Positions 1 through 8,850 of a stretch of 64,000 nucleotides of DNA are shown piece by piece; position 1 is the first letter of the stretch; every line of letters begins with the position of its first letter. The notes under the pieces were generated by a model that was given only the letters and a program-made list of their open reading frames with translations, searched no databases and was not told the origin of the DNA. The translations under genes were made by a program, and so were the position numbers. Origin of the DNA: Gulosibacter molinativorax (GTDB lineage: Bacteria > Actinomycetota > Actinomycetes > Actinomycetales > Microbacteriaceae); assembly GCF_003010915.2 (NCBI RefSeq), contig NZ_CP028426.1, forward strand, positions 1,860,001 through 1,924,000, in the 5' to 3' direction.

Positions 1-66
1 TGCAGTCCAATAGCCAAAGCGCATTTCTTGGGTTCTTCTCTCTAAAAATTGTTGTGGCCGGTCCCT

Positions 67-116
67 GAGTAGCGAAGCGTATCGAAGGGGCCTTTCGATA
101 CGTCGCTTCGCTCCTA
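67..116. repeat. Dispersed palindromic repeat, head-to-head pair
   Basis: Two inverted copies of the intergenic unit TAGCGAAGCGTATCGAA face each other across a short GGGGCC centre, giving an imperfect hairpin of about 50 bp. Related units occur near 1275, 25714 and 37293. The position just past the 3' end of the ATP-grasp gene suits a terminator or REP-like role, which is inference. Confidence 0.6.
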
Positions 117-147
117 CACAAGGATCGTGAGCGCGTACCGGGGCGGG

Positions 148-1200
148 CTACGCGGGCTGGTGAAGCTGCTCGAGCTCCTGGCCGAGCACGCGGGCAACCG
201 CGCGGGCTCCGGGGAGCTCGACAGTCGCCTCGACGTCCGGGTTGTAGTTCGTGTTCGTGTTGATGTCGTAGACGATGACGCGGCCGTCGGCGGTCTCGAA
301 GAACTCGATGCCCGCGACCTCAATACCCTGCGCCGCGAGGAACGCCTCGAGGTTGCCGATGAGCGGGGTCGCGGCCGAGATCTCGGGACGGATGCGGAAC
401 AGGCCGCTGTCGGCGGGCACCTCGCACGCGGCCGAGGCCGCCACGAAGCCACCGATTTCGGCTGCTGCGACAGTCAGGTTCGCGAGGTCGATCGTGCTCG
501 CGGCACCGTCAGCACCGTCGGCCGGGACCGCGCAGGCCTCGGCCGGGCACAGCTCGAAGCTGCCAGCGGAGGTGTCGACGCGAACCGCGTAGAGGAACTT
601 GCCGCCGACAAACTCGGCGCGGGTGATGAACGGCTCGGCCGTGACGACGTATTCCTGCAGCAGCGTGATGCCGTCCACGGGCTCTTCGAACTCGTCCGAT
701 GCAACGTATGCGTCGAATTCCTCGTAGCTCTCGAAACGACGAACGCCGAGACCCTTCCCGCCCTGGTTGTGCTTCGTGATGAACGGCAGCTCGAACTCGC
801 GCGCCCGCTCGCTCAGCGCATCCTTGCCGAACACCGCGACAGTCTTCGGCACGTCGAAGCCGGCTGCACCGAGGGCCGCGTACTGCGCAACCTTCGACAC
901 CTCGAGCTCGAGCACGGGCGAGCCGTTGACGACGCGGCGTCCGTGCGCCTCGAGCCAGCGGAGGATGGCGCGAGCATACTCCTTCGCGTGGTCGTTGCCG
1001 CGGGTGTGCGACGACGCGCTCAACCGGGACCAGAACACGCCCTTCGGGGGTTCCGCACCGAGGTCGATCGAGCCGGAGGTGAGCTCGAGCTCGCGGTAGG
1101 GCACGTTCTCGGCCTCGAAGCCGGTGCGCAGCGCGGGAAGCCACTCGGGGTTCTCGTGCAGGATGTAGACCGCCGGGGCGTTCTGGGATTCGTTCGTCAT
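148..1200 (-). CDS. ATP-grasp family protein (RimK/carboxylate-amine ligase-like)
   Basis: The 350-residue protein has the layout of a cytosolic ATP-grasp enzyme, which joins a carboxylate to an amine or thiol through an acyl-phosphate. The central stretch ITKHNQGGKGLGVRRF resembles the glycine-rich nucleotide loop, and the C-terminal VIVYDINTNTNYNPD resembles the metal-binding D/E-x-N motif of the fold. The start is placed at the ATG at 1200 (MTNESQ) because the residues encoded further upstream look unlike coding sequence; no strong Shine-Dalgarno is visible. It is a single-gene unit flanked by palindromic repeats. The substrate cannot be read from the sequence. The family call is fairly safe, the reaction is open. 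Confidence 0.75.
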   Translation of the reverse strand: MTNESQNAPAVYILHENPEWLPALRTGFEAENVPYRELELTSGSIDLGAEPPKGVFWSRLSASSHTRGNDHAKEYARAILRWLEAHGRRVVNGSPVLELEVSKVAQYAALGAAGFDVPKTVAVFGKDALSERAREFELPFITKHNQGGKGLGVRRFESYEEFDAYVASDEFEEPVDGITLLQEYVVTAEPFITRAEFVGGKFLYAVRVDTSAGSFELCPAEACAVPADGADGAASTIDLANLTVAAAEIGGFVAASAACEVPADSGLFRIRPEISAATPLIGNLEAFLAAQGIEVAGIEFFETADGRVIVYDINTNTNYNPDVEATVELPGARAVARVLGQELEQLHQPA

Positions 1201-1274
1201 GTGCTCAGTTTCGTGGATGCAGGGCTGCTCGGCAATTGCGAGCGTCACATTGTGTCGTTATGGGGATTCGAACG

Positions 1275-1400
1275 TTGAGTAGCCGCGAAGCGGCGTATCG
1301 AAACGGGCGACGCCTCGATACACGCGCTTCGCGCGCACTCGGCGAGCGGGGGTGTCGCTCCGCGCGTACTCGGCGAGCGGGAGTGTCGCTCCGCGACCTA
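1275..1400. repeat. Intergenic repeat cluster
   Basis: The segment begins with a unit of the dispersed repeat (GAGTAGCCGCGAAGCGGCG then TATCGAAAC), followed by an inverted degenerate partner CGATACACGCGCTTCGCG. Then come two near-identical direct copies of a unit around ACTCGGCGAGCGGGxGTGTC with GCTCCGCG. It fills the gap between the ATP-grasp gene and the LLM monooxygenase gene. No gene is seen here. Confidence 0.55.
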
Positions 1401-1418
1401 CTCTGCAGGCGAAGCGCG

Positions 1419-2858
1419 CTAATGGGCGAGCAGTTCGCTCTCGTCGAAGCGGGATGGGCGGATGCCGTCGAGCGCGCTCGACGCGTTCTTGTACGCATCG
1501 CGGTACCGCGCGGCCGGGTGCGAGTCCTTGACTCGCTGCTGGCCCTCGCCGTACAGCGCCTCGCGAAGCGTCGTGCCGGTGTACTCGGTCTGCGCGCGGC
1601 CGCGTCGCTGCAGCTCGGGAACCACGTACTCGACGAGGTCCTCGAACGTGCCCGGGGTCACGGCGTAGGCGAAGTTGAAGCCGTCGATGCCACCTTCATC
1701 CACCCAGCGCTCGAGCTCGTCGGAGACGGTGGTCGGGCTGCCGACGATGACCGGGCCCATGCCGCCGATCGCGCGCTGCTTGACCACGTCCTCCACCGTC
1801 CACTTGCGATCAGGGTCGAGCGTCGTGAGCGATGCGAGCACCGAACGCAGGCTGTCGTTTTCGACCGCCTCGAGTTCCTGGTCGGGTGCGAACTCCGAGA
1901 AGTCGAGGCCGGTCCAGCCGCCGTAGAGCGCGAGCACGCCCTCGGGGGATGCGTAGCTCAGGTAGTCCTGGAACTTCGCCTGCGCCTTTTCATCGGTCTC
2001 GTCGACGATCACAGTCACGAGCGCGAAGATCTTGACGTCGTCGCGCGAGCGACCCACGGCCTCGGCCTCGTCGCGGATCGAATCCGACACGACGCGGGCG
2101 CCCTTCGGCGACGCCGGCGAGATGAACACGCCCTCGCCGTGCTTCGCGGCAAACTTCTGGCCGCGCGGCGAGGCGCCCGCCTGGAAGATTACGGGCGTGC
2201 GCTGCGGCGACGGCTCCGTAATCGCAATGCCCGGAACCTTGAAGAACTTGCCGTCGTGGTTGATCGGGTGCACCTTTGCCGGGTCGGCGTAGACGCCGCG
2301 CTCCTGGTCGAAGACGACCGCGTCGTCTTCCCACGAGCCCTCCCAGAGCTTGTAGGTAACGTCGACGAACTCGTCGGCGATCTCGTAGCGGTCGGCGTGC
2401 GCGAGCTGCTTGTCGTAGCCCATGTTTACTGCCGCGCTGTTGAGGTACGACGACACCACGTTCCACGCGACGCGGCCCTTCGTGAGGTGGTCGAGCGTGG
2501 CAAACTTGCGCGCAAGGTAGAACGGCTGGTCGTAGGTCGTCGCCGAGGTGACGCCGAAGCCGAGGTGCTTCGTGACCGCGGCCATCGCGGGCACCTGGAA
2601 GAAGGGGTCGTTCACCGGCGTCTGGTCCGCATCCCGCAGCGAGGGCGCAACCGAGTCGCGGTACACGTTGTAGGTGCCCAGCACATCCGCGATGAAGATC
2701 GAGTCGAAGCGACCCTTCTCGAGCGTCTGCGCGAGGTCAGTCCAGTATTCGAGGTCTTTGTAGCGGTGCGCCTGGCTCTCCGGGTGGCGCCACGTACCCG
2801 ACGATTGATGCGACACGCACGTCATATCAAATGCGTTCAGGATGATTCGTTTTGCCAT
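1419..2858 (-). CDS. LLM-class flavin-dependent monooxygenase (NtaA/SnaA/SoxA/DszA family)
   Basis: The 479-residue protein matches the long nitrilotriacetate/dibenzothiophene-sulfone monooxygenase branch of the bacterial luciferase-like superfamily. These enzymes use FMNH2 from a separate reductase and oxygen to oxidise N- or S-containing compounds. Visible family marks are the N-terminal FDMTCVSHQSSGTWRHP, the flavin-site segment GRVAWNVVSSYLNSAA, and HDGKFFKVPG followed by PVIFQAGASPRGQKFAAKH. The ATG at 2858 is preceded by GGAGAG, which lies at the base of a small hairpin in the leader. A second member of the family is encoded at 5918-7249. No reductase is adjacent, so the substrate is unknown. 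Confidence 0.88.
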   Translation of the reverse strand: MAKRIILNAFDMTCVSHQSSGTWRHPESQAHRYKDLEYWTDLAQTLEKGRFDSIFIADVLGTYNVYRDSVAPSLRDADQTPVNDPFFQVPAMAAVTKHLGFGVTSATTYDQPFYLARKFATLDHLTKGRVAWNVVSSYLNSAAVNMGYDKQLAHADRYEIADEFVDVTYKLWEGSWEDDAVVFDQERGVYADPAKVHPINHDGKFFKVPGIAITEPSPQRTPVIFQAGASPRGQKFAAKHGEGVFISPASPKGARVVSDSIRDEAEAVGRSRDDVKIFALVTVIVDETDEKAQAKFQDYLSYASPEGVLALYGGWTGLDFSEFAPDQELEAVENDSLRSVLASLTTLDPDRKWTVEDVVKQRAIGGMGPVIVGSPTTVSDELERWVDEGGIDGFNFAYAVTPGTFEDLVEYVVPELQRRGRAQTEYTGTTLREALYGEGQQRVKDSHPAARYRDAYKNASSALDGIRPSRFDESELLAH

Positions 2859-2868
2859 GGCGGTCTCT

Positions 2869-2886
2869 CCGTCCGTTCCCGGACGG
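2869..2886 (-). promoter_or_regulatory. Leader hairpin next to the Shine-Dalgarno
   Basis: CCGTCCG and CGGACGG form a 7-bp stem with a TTCC loop just upstream of the LLM monooxygenase start. In the mRNA the 3' arm runs straight into the GGAGAG ribosome binding site, so folding could modulate initiation. Only the geometry is seen; function is inferred. Confidence 0.35.
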
Positions 2887-2966
2887 CGGGAACGCCAAGC
2901 CTCGATCAGTACTTGAAGAGTCTGCCGGGCGCGGTTCCGGAACGTAAGACGGGGCGCCTCATAGCG

Positions 2967-5234
2967 TCATAATGCTTGATCGGGCGTAATAATCGGGATC
3001 GCCTGGGTCGGCACATCCTCACCTCCAACGAGCAAGAACTGCGCCTCGTGCGGGCCGAGGCTCACCGGGAAACTGTGGAGATCATCCACCCGCCCGATCG
3101 TCTCGCGATCAACCGCGCTCGAAACGAGGCGCCGCGGTGGCAGCTGCTCCGAGCGGATCGTGCCGACAATCGGTCGGTTCGCAAAGTTCAGCACCGTGAT
3201 CTGCAGCTGCGCATCCGTCGCCGTCGGGTCGCCGTCGTCGAGGCGATGCACGAGCACGAGCAGTGCCGGGTCGGAGACATCCGGCACATCGAGCTGCGTC
3301 GCGAACGGCAGTCGATAGCGCTCGCGAATGCTGATGAGCTCGCGCAGGCGGTTCGCGAAGGATGCGTCATCGGCGAGTTGTTCGGGCAGGGAGCCATAGA
3401 GCGTGCGGGCTCGCGGAAGGCCTGCTGGCGAGTGGGTCGCCTCGGGGTTAACGCCCATGAGGTCGACTCCCCCGCGCTCGATCCAGCGGGTGTCACCATC
3501 GCCGATCAACCCCGCCACGTCGCCACGCGGCACGGTCAGTGCGCCAAGCATGTCCCAGGCTGAGAGCGCGAAGACGCCGGGTTGCCAGGCGTTGTAGGCC
3601 GCGAGGAGCAGGTGTGCGCGACGGACCGCATCCGTCACCTCGCCCTCGATCTGCTCGAGGCGTGTGACTCCGAGCGCCGCCGCCGAGACCGTCGCCATCG
3701 TGCACGCGATGCCGTTGGTCGTGAACACCAGGTTGTAGTCGATGTCGCGCCCGACGAGCGCGTGCTGCAGTTCGCCACGGATCGTCGCCGCGAGCTGCGC
3801 GCCGGTGATCGTGTCATCGCGGAACTCGTACTCGTCGTGCATGTGCCGGGACTCCCAGTGCACGAGCTCGTACGTGAGTTCGTCGTGGTTTTGCAGGCCG
3901 TGGATGAGGCTCACTGGCTGGATGCCCGCCTCGAGTGAGGTGCGCAGGGTCAGCCGCAGGAACTCGGTGTCGCCGGTGAGGAGCGCGTGCTGGTATCCGG
4001 GCCGGGTGATGAAGTCGTAGGAGAGATCCGCGCCCGCGAGCCCCGCATCCCGGATGTCTTCGACTGTGAGGTTGAGCTCTTGGAACGAGAACCCGCCGAC
4101 CTTGCGGATCATGCTCGCGATGAACTGGTTCGCCGCGTGCGAGAGCGGATGCCCCTCCGACCACGCGGGCTGCCCGTCCGGCCCGCGCTCGGCGGCGAGG
4201 AAGCCGTTCGCGTCGAGCCGCAGCGCGCTCGCACCGAGGTCGCCGAGCGAGTGCAGCGCATCCCCCGTCACGAGGCGCATCGCCGAGTACGTTGGGTCGA
4301 GCCAGTTCAGCGTCGGCTGGCCTTCCTTGAAGTAGTGGAGGTAGACCCAGCGGCGCACCTTGCCGTCGACGCCGAGCACCGGCCGCGTCGCGCTCCAGTT
4401 CGTTTCTTTCACGCCCGGCTCGTAGAAGATGACGCGCTGCAGCGAGCCGATGATGTGGCCCTTCTGCGTCAGAATCACTTCGGACTCGGGACTGATGTTC
4501 ACCGAGTCGCCACCCTCGGGCACCTCTGGCAGCACATCCCAGTCCTCTTCCGGAATCTCGACCATGTGATAAATGCCGGGGTAGTCCTTGTACGAGATCT
4601 CGGCGAGGCGGAAATCGGCGCCCTTGCCCGTGTGACCGGGCACGATGTCGTCGATGATGATGCCGCCGTATTGCTCGGCCACGTCCGCGAGCGCCTGGAA
4701 CTCCGTCTCGTTGCCGAACTGCTTGTCGATGCGCGTGCTGATGCGGTCGAACTGGCCGTCGACGCTGGGCGTGAACTGCCAGCCGACGATGCCGCCCGCA
4801 AGCTTGGTGGGCCCGGTGTGAATCGCGCCGATCCCGATCTGCTCGAACGCATCCCAGAGTTCTTCGTCGGCGATTGCGGCCAGGAAGGACTGGTCTTCGC
4901 GCGTGATGAACGCGGCGGGGTAGGTCGTGAACCAGACGGATGCGGCGTTGAGCGCCCGGCGTGGGTCCGGCATCGCGTATGTGTTGCGCCACATGCTCGA
5001 GCGGCCCGCGAGGCCACGGCCGATGACGCTCGCGTCCCCCAGCATCGACTGCTTACGCAGCCACTCGACGTACGCCGGGTTGCCGCCGTCCGCGCGAAGC
5101 GGGTCACCGGCCTGGTGTTGGATGCGGCTCGTCCCGAGACCCTCGCGAGGCCGGTTCCAGATGCGTCGCCGACGCTTCGGCTGCTGGTCGTCGTCCTGCG
5201 GGGGCTGATTCTGGTCGCCGGAATTCAATTCCAC
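2967..5234 (-). CDS. GH13 alpha-amylase-type glycosidase or glucosyltransferase (trehalose-synthase-like)
   Basis: The 755-residue protein carries the GH13 catalytic signatures. [15 protein letters not shown] holds the nucleophile Asp near residue 338, [11 protein letters not shown] the likely acid/base Glu near 385, and [14 protein letters not shown] the conserved NHD near 449. A basic, Gln-rich N-terminus ([14 protein letters not shown]) precedes the TIM barrel, and there is no signal peptide, so it is probably cytosolic and acts on alpha-glucans, maltose or trehalose. The barrel is unusual: region I (normally DxVxNH) reads [14 protein letters not shown]. It stands alone without other glycogen or trehalose genes. 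The exact specificity is not assignable. Confidence 0.78.
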   Translation of the reverse strand: MELNSGDQNQPPQDDDQQPKRRRRIWNRPREGLGTSRIQHQAGDPLRADGGNPAYVEWLRKQSMLGDASVIGRGLAGRSSMWRNTYAMPDPRRALNAASVWFTTYPAAFITREDQSFLAAIADEELWDAFEQIGIGAIHTGPTKLAGGIVGWQFTPSVDGQFDRISTRIDKQFGNETEFQALADVAEQYGGIIIDDIVPGHTGKGADFRLAEISYKDYPGIYHMVEIPEEDWDVLPEVPEGGDSVNISPESEVILTQKGHIIGSLQRVIFYEPGVKETNWSATRPVLGVDGKVRRWVYLHYFKEGQPTLNWLDPTYSAMRLVTGDALHSLGDLGASALRLDANGFLAAERGPDGQPAWSEGHPLSHAANQFIASMIRKVGGFSFQELNLTVEDIRDAGLAGADLSYDFITRPGYQHALLTGDTEFLRLTLRTSLEAGIQPVSLIHGLQNHDELTYELVHWESRHMHDEYEFRDDTITGAQLAATIRGELQHALVGRDIDYNLVFTTNGIACTMATVSAAALGVTRLEQIEGEVTDAVRRAHLLLAAYNAWQPGVFALSAWDMLGALTVPRGDVAGLIGDGDTRWIERGGVDLMGVNPEATHSPAGLPRARTLYGSLPEQLADDASFANRLRELISIRERYRLPFATQLDVPDVSDPALLVLVHRLDDGDPTATDAQLQITVLNFANRPIVGTIRSEQLPPRRLVSSAVDRETIGRVDDLHSFPVSLGPHEAQFLLVGGEDVPTQAIPIITPDQAL

Positions 5235-5364
5235 TGTGCTGCTCCAGGTCTGCGTCGTCGGGTCTCTTGCGGATACTCGCGGTTCGGTCAGCGCCTACCT
5301 ACGTTCCGAGCCAGCCTACGGAGCGAACCTCAAACAGTTGTTGAGAGTGCGCAGGATCCTTGGA

Positions 5365-5420
5365 ACTTTCGACGGGATCTTGAGCCCGGTCGAAAGGTCC
5401 TTGAGCCCGCCGAAAGGGCT
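5365..5420. repeat. Palindromic GAGCCCG-CGAAAGG repeat units
   Basis: CTTTCGACGGG is followed by TTGAGCCCGGTCGAAAGG and then a second unit TTGAGCCCGCCGAAAGGGCT, so inverted and tandem copies of one short unit lie back to back. They end at the stop codon of the GNAT gene. This looks like a REP-type or terminator-like element. Confidence 0.5.
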
Positions 5421-5865
5421 ACAGGCGCTTCGCGAAGAACACGCGAGAGTAGCCGTCCTCGACCGCGCGGTGCGTCTCGACGTAGCCGCGCCGCGGGTAG
5501 TAGACGAGGTTCTCGGTCATCGCCTCATTGGTGAAGAGTCGGATCTCGCTAGCGCTCTGTGCCCGGGCGAACGTCTCGGCGTATGTCATGAGCTCGGCCC
5601 CGAGACCTCGGCCCTGCGCATCCGGAGCGACCGCAATGATGTCGAGGAGCACGTGATCAGAGCGAAGCTGCAGCACGATGAACCCGGCAACGCACGCGTC
5701 GCGTTCGGTCACCCAAACCTCGCCCGCATCTACAAGTGCCGCGTAGTCGGCCAGCATTGGGGCTGGCTGGGTGTCCATCCGCTCTAGATAGGGAGTGAAC
5801 GACGCCTCAGCGATCTCCCGAAGCCGCAGCACATCGTTGGACGTGGCTGGGCGAATCGGTGTCAT
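5419..5865 (-). CDS. GNAT family N-acetyltransferase
   Basis: This is a 148-residue single-domain GNAT protein that would transfer an acetyl group from acetyl-CoA to an amine. The acetyl-CoA binding motif A is clear in LLDIIAVAPDAQGRGLGAELM (V-x-P-x-x-Q-G-x-G-x-G), and the C-terminal VYYPRRGYVETHRAVED corresponds to motif B with the usual F/Y-x-x-x-G-F/Y pattern. The start at 5865 is chosen because the minus strand reads CGGAGGAACCACC directly before the ATG; the longer reading frame upstream runs into the neighbouring monooxygenase. The natural substrate is not recognisable. Confidence 0.85.
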   Translation of the reverse strand: MTPIRPATSNDVLRLREIAEASFTPYLERMDTQPAPMLADYAALVDAGEVWVTERDACVAGFIVLQLRSDHVLLDIIAVAPDAQGRGLGAELMTYAETFARAQSASEIRLFTNEAMTENLVYYPRRGYVETHRAVEDGYSRVFFAKRL

Positions 5866-5917
5866 GGTGGTTCCTCCGTGTGGGTCGAGGTGTGGAGATC
5901 TTGCATCCACAGGGAGG

Positions 5918-7249
5918 TTAGTTTCGCTCAGCGAGCCCAAGCAACCCGCGCAGCGTCGCGTCTTCCGGGTACGCATCCCGCAGTGCGCCGCGCACCCGCA
6001 ACGCGGGGGCGAGCTCGTCGCGCACGCGCCGAAACTCGGCCCGGTTACTGACTTGCATGATGAACCCTTCGGCCGCACCGGCGCGCTGCCACTCGACCAT
6101 CTCATCAGCGATCTCTTCGCCCGTGCCAGCGAACACTAGGCGGTCGCGGCCGAGCAGTCGCTCGACCGACTCGCCGAGCGTTCGCCCCGCATCCCGATCT
6201 TCGGTGAGGTGCTCGAAGAGCCACGTGCCCTCGTTGACGTGGCCGCGCGCGATATCTCGATCGGTGATGGTGGATGCGTCGCCCACCTCGATCTCCCGCT
6301 CGATCGCCCGCGAGACGCGGCCACGCAACTCGTCGAGCGCGCCGTGCCGCACGAGGTACTCGCGAGCGGCCTCGTCGGCCCGACCCGGCGCATCCGCGAA
6401 CGCGATCATGACCTTGATGTAGAGCTTCGGTTCCGGTCGGTCGCTCCCAGCCATCGCACCCCGAATCCCCTCGCGGTACGCCAATGCATCCTCAATCGTC
6501 GTCTGCATCCCGAACACGCAATCGGCGCTGTGTGCCGCGAGCGCCATGCCGGGAGCCGATTGGCCCGCCTGAAAGATGACCGGCTCGCCCTGCGGCGAGC
6601 GCTCGATGTTGAGCGGCCCCGCGACCGAAAAGTGCTCGCCCCGGTGATTCAGCGTGTGGACCTTGCTCTGATCAAGGAAGGTCCCCGACGCGCGGTCCCG
6701 AGGGAACGCATCCGCCTCGTAGCTGCGCCAGAGCGCGCGAACGACGTCGATCGCCTCGGTTGCCCGCGCGTACCGGGTCTCGTGGTCGCGCTGCGCGTCG
6801 AGGCCGAAGTTCCGCGCGGCCCGGTCCCCGAGGGAGGTCACCACGTTCCACCCCGCGCGACCGCGGCTGAGGTGATCCAGCGACATGAGCATCCGCGCGA
6901 GGTTGTACGGCTCTTGATACGACGTCGAGAACGTGCCGACGAGCCCGATGTGGCTGGTGACGCCCGCGAGGAAGGACAGCGCCGAAAGCGGCTCGAACCG
7001 CGAGAGATAGTGCGCGGGGCTGTCGAGGTCGACGAACACGGCATCGGCGATGAAGAGGAAGTCGAACGTCGCCTGCTCAGCGATCTGCGCGACCTCGCGA
7101 TACCAGTCCGGGCTCACGGATGCGTTGGTCGGCTCGCTCGGGTCAAGCCAGGCCCGTTCGTCGTCGGGCGCTCCGGATGCGGTGAGCATGGCACCGAGGT
7201 GGAGTGGCGGAAGGGCGTCTGGTTGCGTGGCCGACTCGCGAGAACTCAT
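5918..7249 (-). CDS. LLM-class flavin-dependent monooxygenase, second NtaA-type paralogue
   Basis: The 443-residue protein belongs to the same luciferase-like family as the gene at 1419-2858. It shows LSRGRAGWNVVTSLGDRAARNFG and HRGEHFSVAGPLN then PVIFQAGQSAPGMALAA, the flavin and substrate pocket signatures. Such enzymes oxygenate sulfonates, aminocarboxylates or pyrimidine-type substrates with reduced FMN supplied by a partner. It lies upstream of the GNAT gene on the same strand with a 52-bp gap, so co-transcription is possible. The C-terminal region is more divergent than in its neighbour. The substrate is unknown. Confidence 0.86.
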   Translation of the reverse strand: MSSRESATQPDALPPLHLGAMLTASGAPDDERAWLDPSEPTNASVSPDWYREVAQIAEQATFDFLFIADAVFVDLDSPAHYLSRFEPLSALSFLAGVTSHIGLVGTFSTSYQEPYNLARMLMSLDHLSRGRAGWNVVTSLGDRAARNFGLDAQRDHETRYARATEAIDVVRALWRSYEADAFPRDRASGTFLDQSKVHTLNHRGEHFSVAGPLNIERSPQGEPVIFQAGQSAPGMALAAHSADCVFGMQTTIEDALAYREGIRGAMAGSDRPEPKLYIKVMIAFADAPGRADEAAREYLVRHGALDELRGRVSRAIEREIEVGDASTITDRDIARGHVNEGTWLFEHLTEDRDAGRTLGESVERLLGRDRLVFAGTGEEIADEMVEWQRAGAAEGFIMQVSNRAEFRRVRDELAPALRVRGALRDAYPEDATLRGLLGLAERN

Positions 7250-7333
7250 TTGTTCATTGTCTCACCGGCGCTGCGAGTGGCAGACAACACGGGCGCCCGC
7301 CGAACTGGGACGCCCGCCTGCCAACTCGTTGGC

Positions 7334-7879
7334 TTACTCGCGGCCAACCTTGAACGCGCGGATGACCTGCAGCACGCCCAGCACGACGAGCGAGATACCG
7401 AGCATCCACCACAGCGCGACGACATAGAGGGGCGAGAAGAGCAGCACCAGACCGGCAAGGATGCTGATCACGGCAAAGATTGCCGGCCACACCTTCGAAG
7501 TCGCGTGATGCAGAGTCGACAACGCCATGACGCCTTCCGCGATCCAGAGGATGCCAACCATGATGCCGAGGAAGATCATGAGCCACGCGGTCGTGGCGCC
7601 GAGGTTGAGGATCGCGATCACTGCGCCGATGAGGAAGAGCAGACCGAGCAGGATATTGCCGACTCGGGCCCAGCCGCCCCGCTCCTTTGCCCAGATGCCG
7701 ACGCCGACGTAGACGAGCCCGATGAAGAACGCGTAGGCCGCGATTATCCACGTCAGCGCCATCGCGGTGCGGTCTGGCCACACGAGAATGAGCGCACCGG
7801 CGATGATCGCCAGGAGGCCACCGACCCCGAGCACCACGCGAATGTTCTGCAACCAAGATTTGTTCGTGTTGTTGGGCAT
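7334..7879 (-). CDS. HdeD-family (DUF308) membrane protein
   Basis: The protein has 181 residues and about six hydrophobic spans arranged in pairs, for example VVLGVGGLLAIIAGALILVW near residues 15-34 and IFAVISILAGLVLLFSPLYVVAL near 135-157. Short loops and the internally repeated pattern of paired helices fit the HdeD/DUF308 family, whose E. coli namesake is an acid-resistance membrane protein. The ATG at 7879 follows AAAGG at good spacing. The gene stands alone, with a long regulatory gap upstream. The family is clear; a role in acid stress is only carried over from the name. Confidence 0.85.
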   Translation of the reverse strand: MPNNTNKSWLQNIRVVLGVGGLLAIIAGALILVWPDRTAMALTWIIAAYAFFIGLVYVGVGIWAKERGGWARVGNILLGLLFLIGAVIAILNLGATTAWLMIFLGIMVGILWIAEGVMALSTLHHATSKVWPAIFAVISILAGLVLLFSPLYVVALWWMLGISLVVLGVLQVIRAFKVGRE

Positions 7880-8252
7880 ATTCAGAACCTTTCACGGCGC
7901 GTTGGCGCTCTGCGTGTCATGACGTCGAGTTCGTTAACCCCAAGCTACGCCCCAATGGAACCGAGTGCCATTGAAACGCGCGCGCCGTTTTCCCGCTTAG
8001 TCGGGAATTTTCGCGAATGTCGCCGCGATTTTCTCGGCCGGTAACTTGCCCCGCAAGACGGCGCCAGTGTGTACTCCAGGATCCAAGCGATAGTTTTCTT
8101 GAGCGATCGCTCAAACTTCGGCTAGGGTCGACGGCGAACGCTCGGAAAGGCAAGCGTTCAATCGCTCAGCGCCGAGCATTCACGGGCTCCGAGGAAGAGA
8201 TCGGGGCCTCAAGTGCTCGGTGTCGACCCAATCGATACCGCAGGGAGTAAGC
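7880..8252. other. 373-bp gene-free region, divergent promoters
   Basis: No convincing ORF is present. The gap separates the divergent HdeD-like and SnoaL-like genes and must hold both promoters. Its one clear feature is the 16-bp palindrome at 8099-8114. Confidence 0.6.
8099..8114. promoter_or_regulatory. Perfect 16-bp palindrome, probable repressor operator
   Basis: TTGAGCGATCGCTCAA is a perfect palindrome. Its left end TTGAGC could serve as a -35 with TAGGGT at 8123-8128 as -10 (18-bp spacing). The size and symmetry suit a TetR-type operator upstream of the SnoaL-like gene. No TetR gene is in the window. Confidence 0.5.
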
Positions 8253-8648
8253 ATGACCACGAACGCCGACAACGTCGCCGCCCACTATCAAGCCGCCGGT
8301 AAGCAGGACCTGCCAGGGATGCTCGCAATCCTCACCCCTGAGACGGCATGGACGGAGGCCGCGGGGTTCCCGACTGCGGGCACCTATGTCGGTCCGGATG
8401 CAATCGTCGAAAACGTGTTTGGTGCGCTCCAGGCCAACTGGGACAACTGGGACGTCAACATCGCCGAACTCGTTGAGCAGGGGGACGTCGTCGTGGCGAT
8501 CGGCGCATACACCGCGACGAACAAGGCGACCGGTAAGTCGATGCACGCTCGCACGACGCACGTCTGGCGATTCGAGGATGGCGTTGCCGTTTCGTTCGAG
8601 CAGATCGCCGACTCCGCGATGGTTCGCGCGGCCATGACCGACGACTAG
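8253..8648 (+). CDS. SnoaL-like/NTF2-like nuclear-transport-factor-fold protein
   Basis: The 131-residue protein has the SnoaL-like pattern: an N-terminal amphipathic helix (NVAAHYQAAGKQDLPGMLAILT), then alternating strands with EGDVVVAIGAY-like and HVWRFEDGVAVSFEQIAD segments near the end. Such proteins form a cone-shaped alpha+beta pocket and act as isomerases, hydrolases or ligand binders. The ATG at 8253 is preceded by CAGGGAGTAAGC, a good ribosome site. A palindromic operator lies about 140 bp upstream, so expression is probably regulated. The ligand is unknown. Confidence 0.78.
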   Translation: MTTNADNVAAHYQAAGKQDLPGMLAILTPETAWTEAAGFPTAGTYVGPDAIVENVFGALQANWDNWDVNIAELVEQGDVVVAIGAYTATNKATGKSMHARTTHVWRFEDGVAVSFEQIADSAMVRAAMTDD

Positions 8649-8698
8649 TCGCACGCGCCGGCCGCCAAAGCCGCCACCATTGCCGATATCGCTCGCCC

Positions 8699-8809
8699 TT
8701 GCCCGCACTTCGGCAATGGCTAGCCACATCGACCCGGGCAGCGACCCTGCGAGCGGGCAGCCCCTGCCCGTAGCGCACGTCATTGCCTGCACTTCGGCAA
8801 CGACAAGCC
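8699..8809. repeat. Two direct repeats, each with an internal short hairpin
   Basis: TTGCCCGCACTTCGGCAA at 8699 and TTGCCTGCACTTCGGCAA at 8783 are near-identical. Each contains TTGCC and GGCAA as a small inverted repeat and is followed by a related tail ending in AGCC. They lie between the convergent SnoaL-like and pdxT genes and could end transcription or bind a protein. Confidence 0.45.
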
Positions 8810-8850
8810 CTACGAGCAAGGGTCACGCCAGCGACACACTTCGATTACCG

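Noticed and set aside
127..1278. Long plus-strand open frame across the ATP-grasp gene
   Set aside because: It is the antisense shadow of a well-supported minus-strand gene; its translation is Arg/Val-rich without any family motif. High-GC DNA gives many such frames.
3987..5534. 515-codon plus-strand frame opposite the GH13 gene
   Set aside because: The GH13 catalytic motifs on the minus strand are clear; the plus frame has no domain and an abnormal composition.
6209..8044. 611-codon plus-strand frame over the LLM monooxygenase and HdeD genes
   Set aside because: It spans two genes and the gap on the other strand and has no recognisable content.
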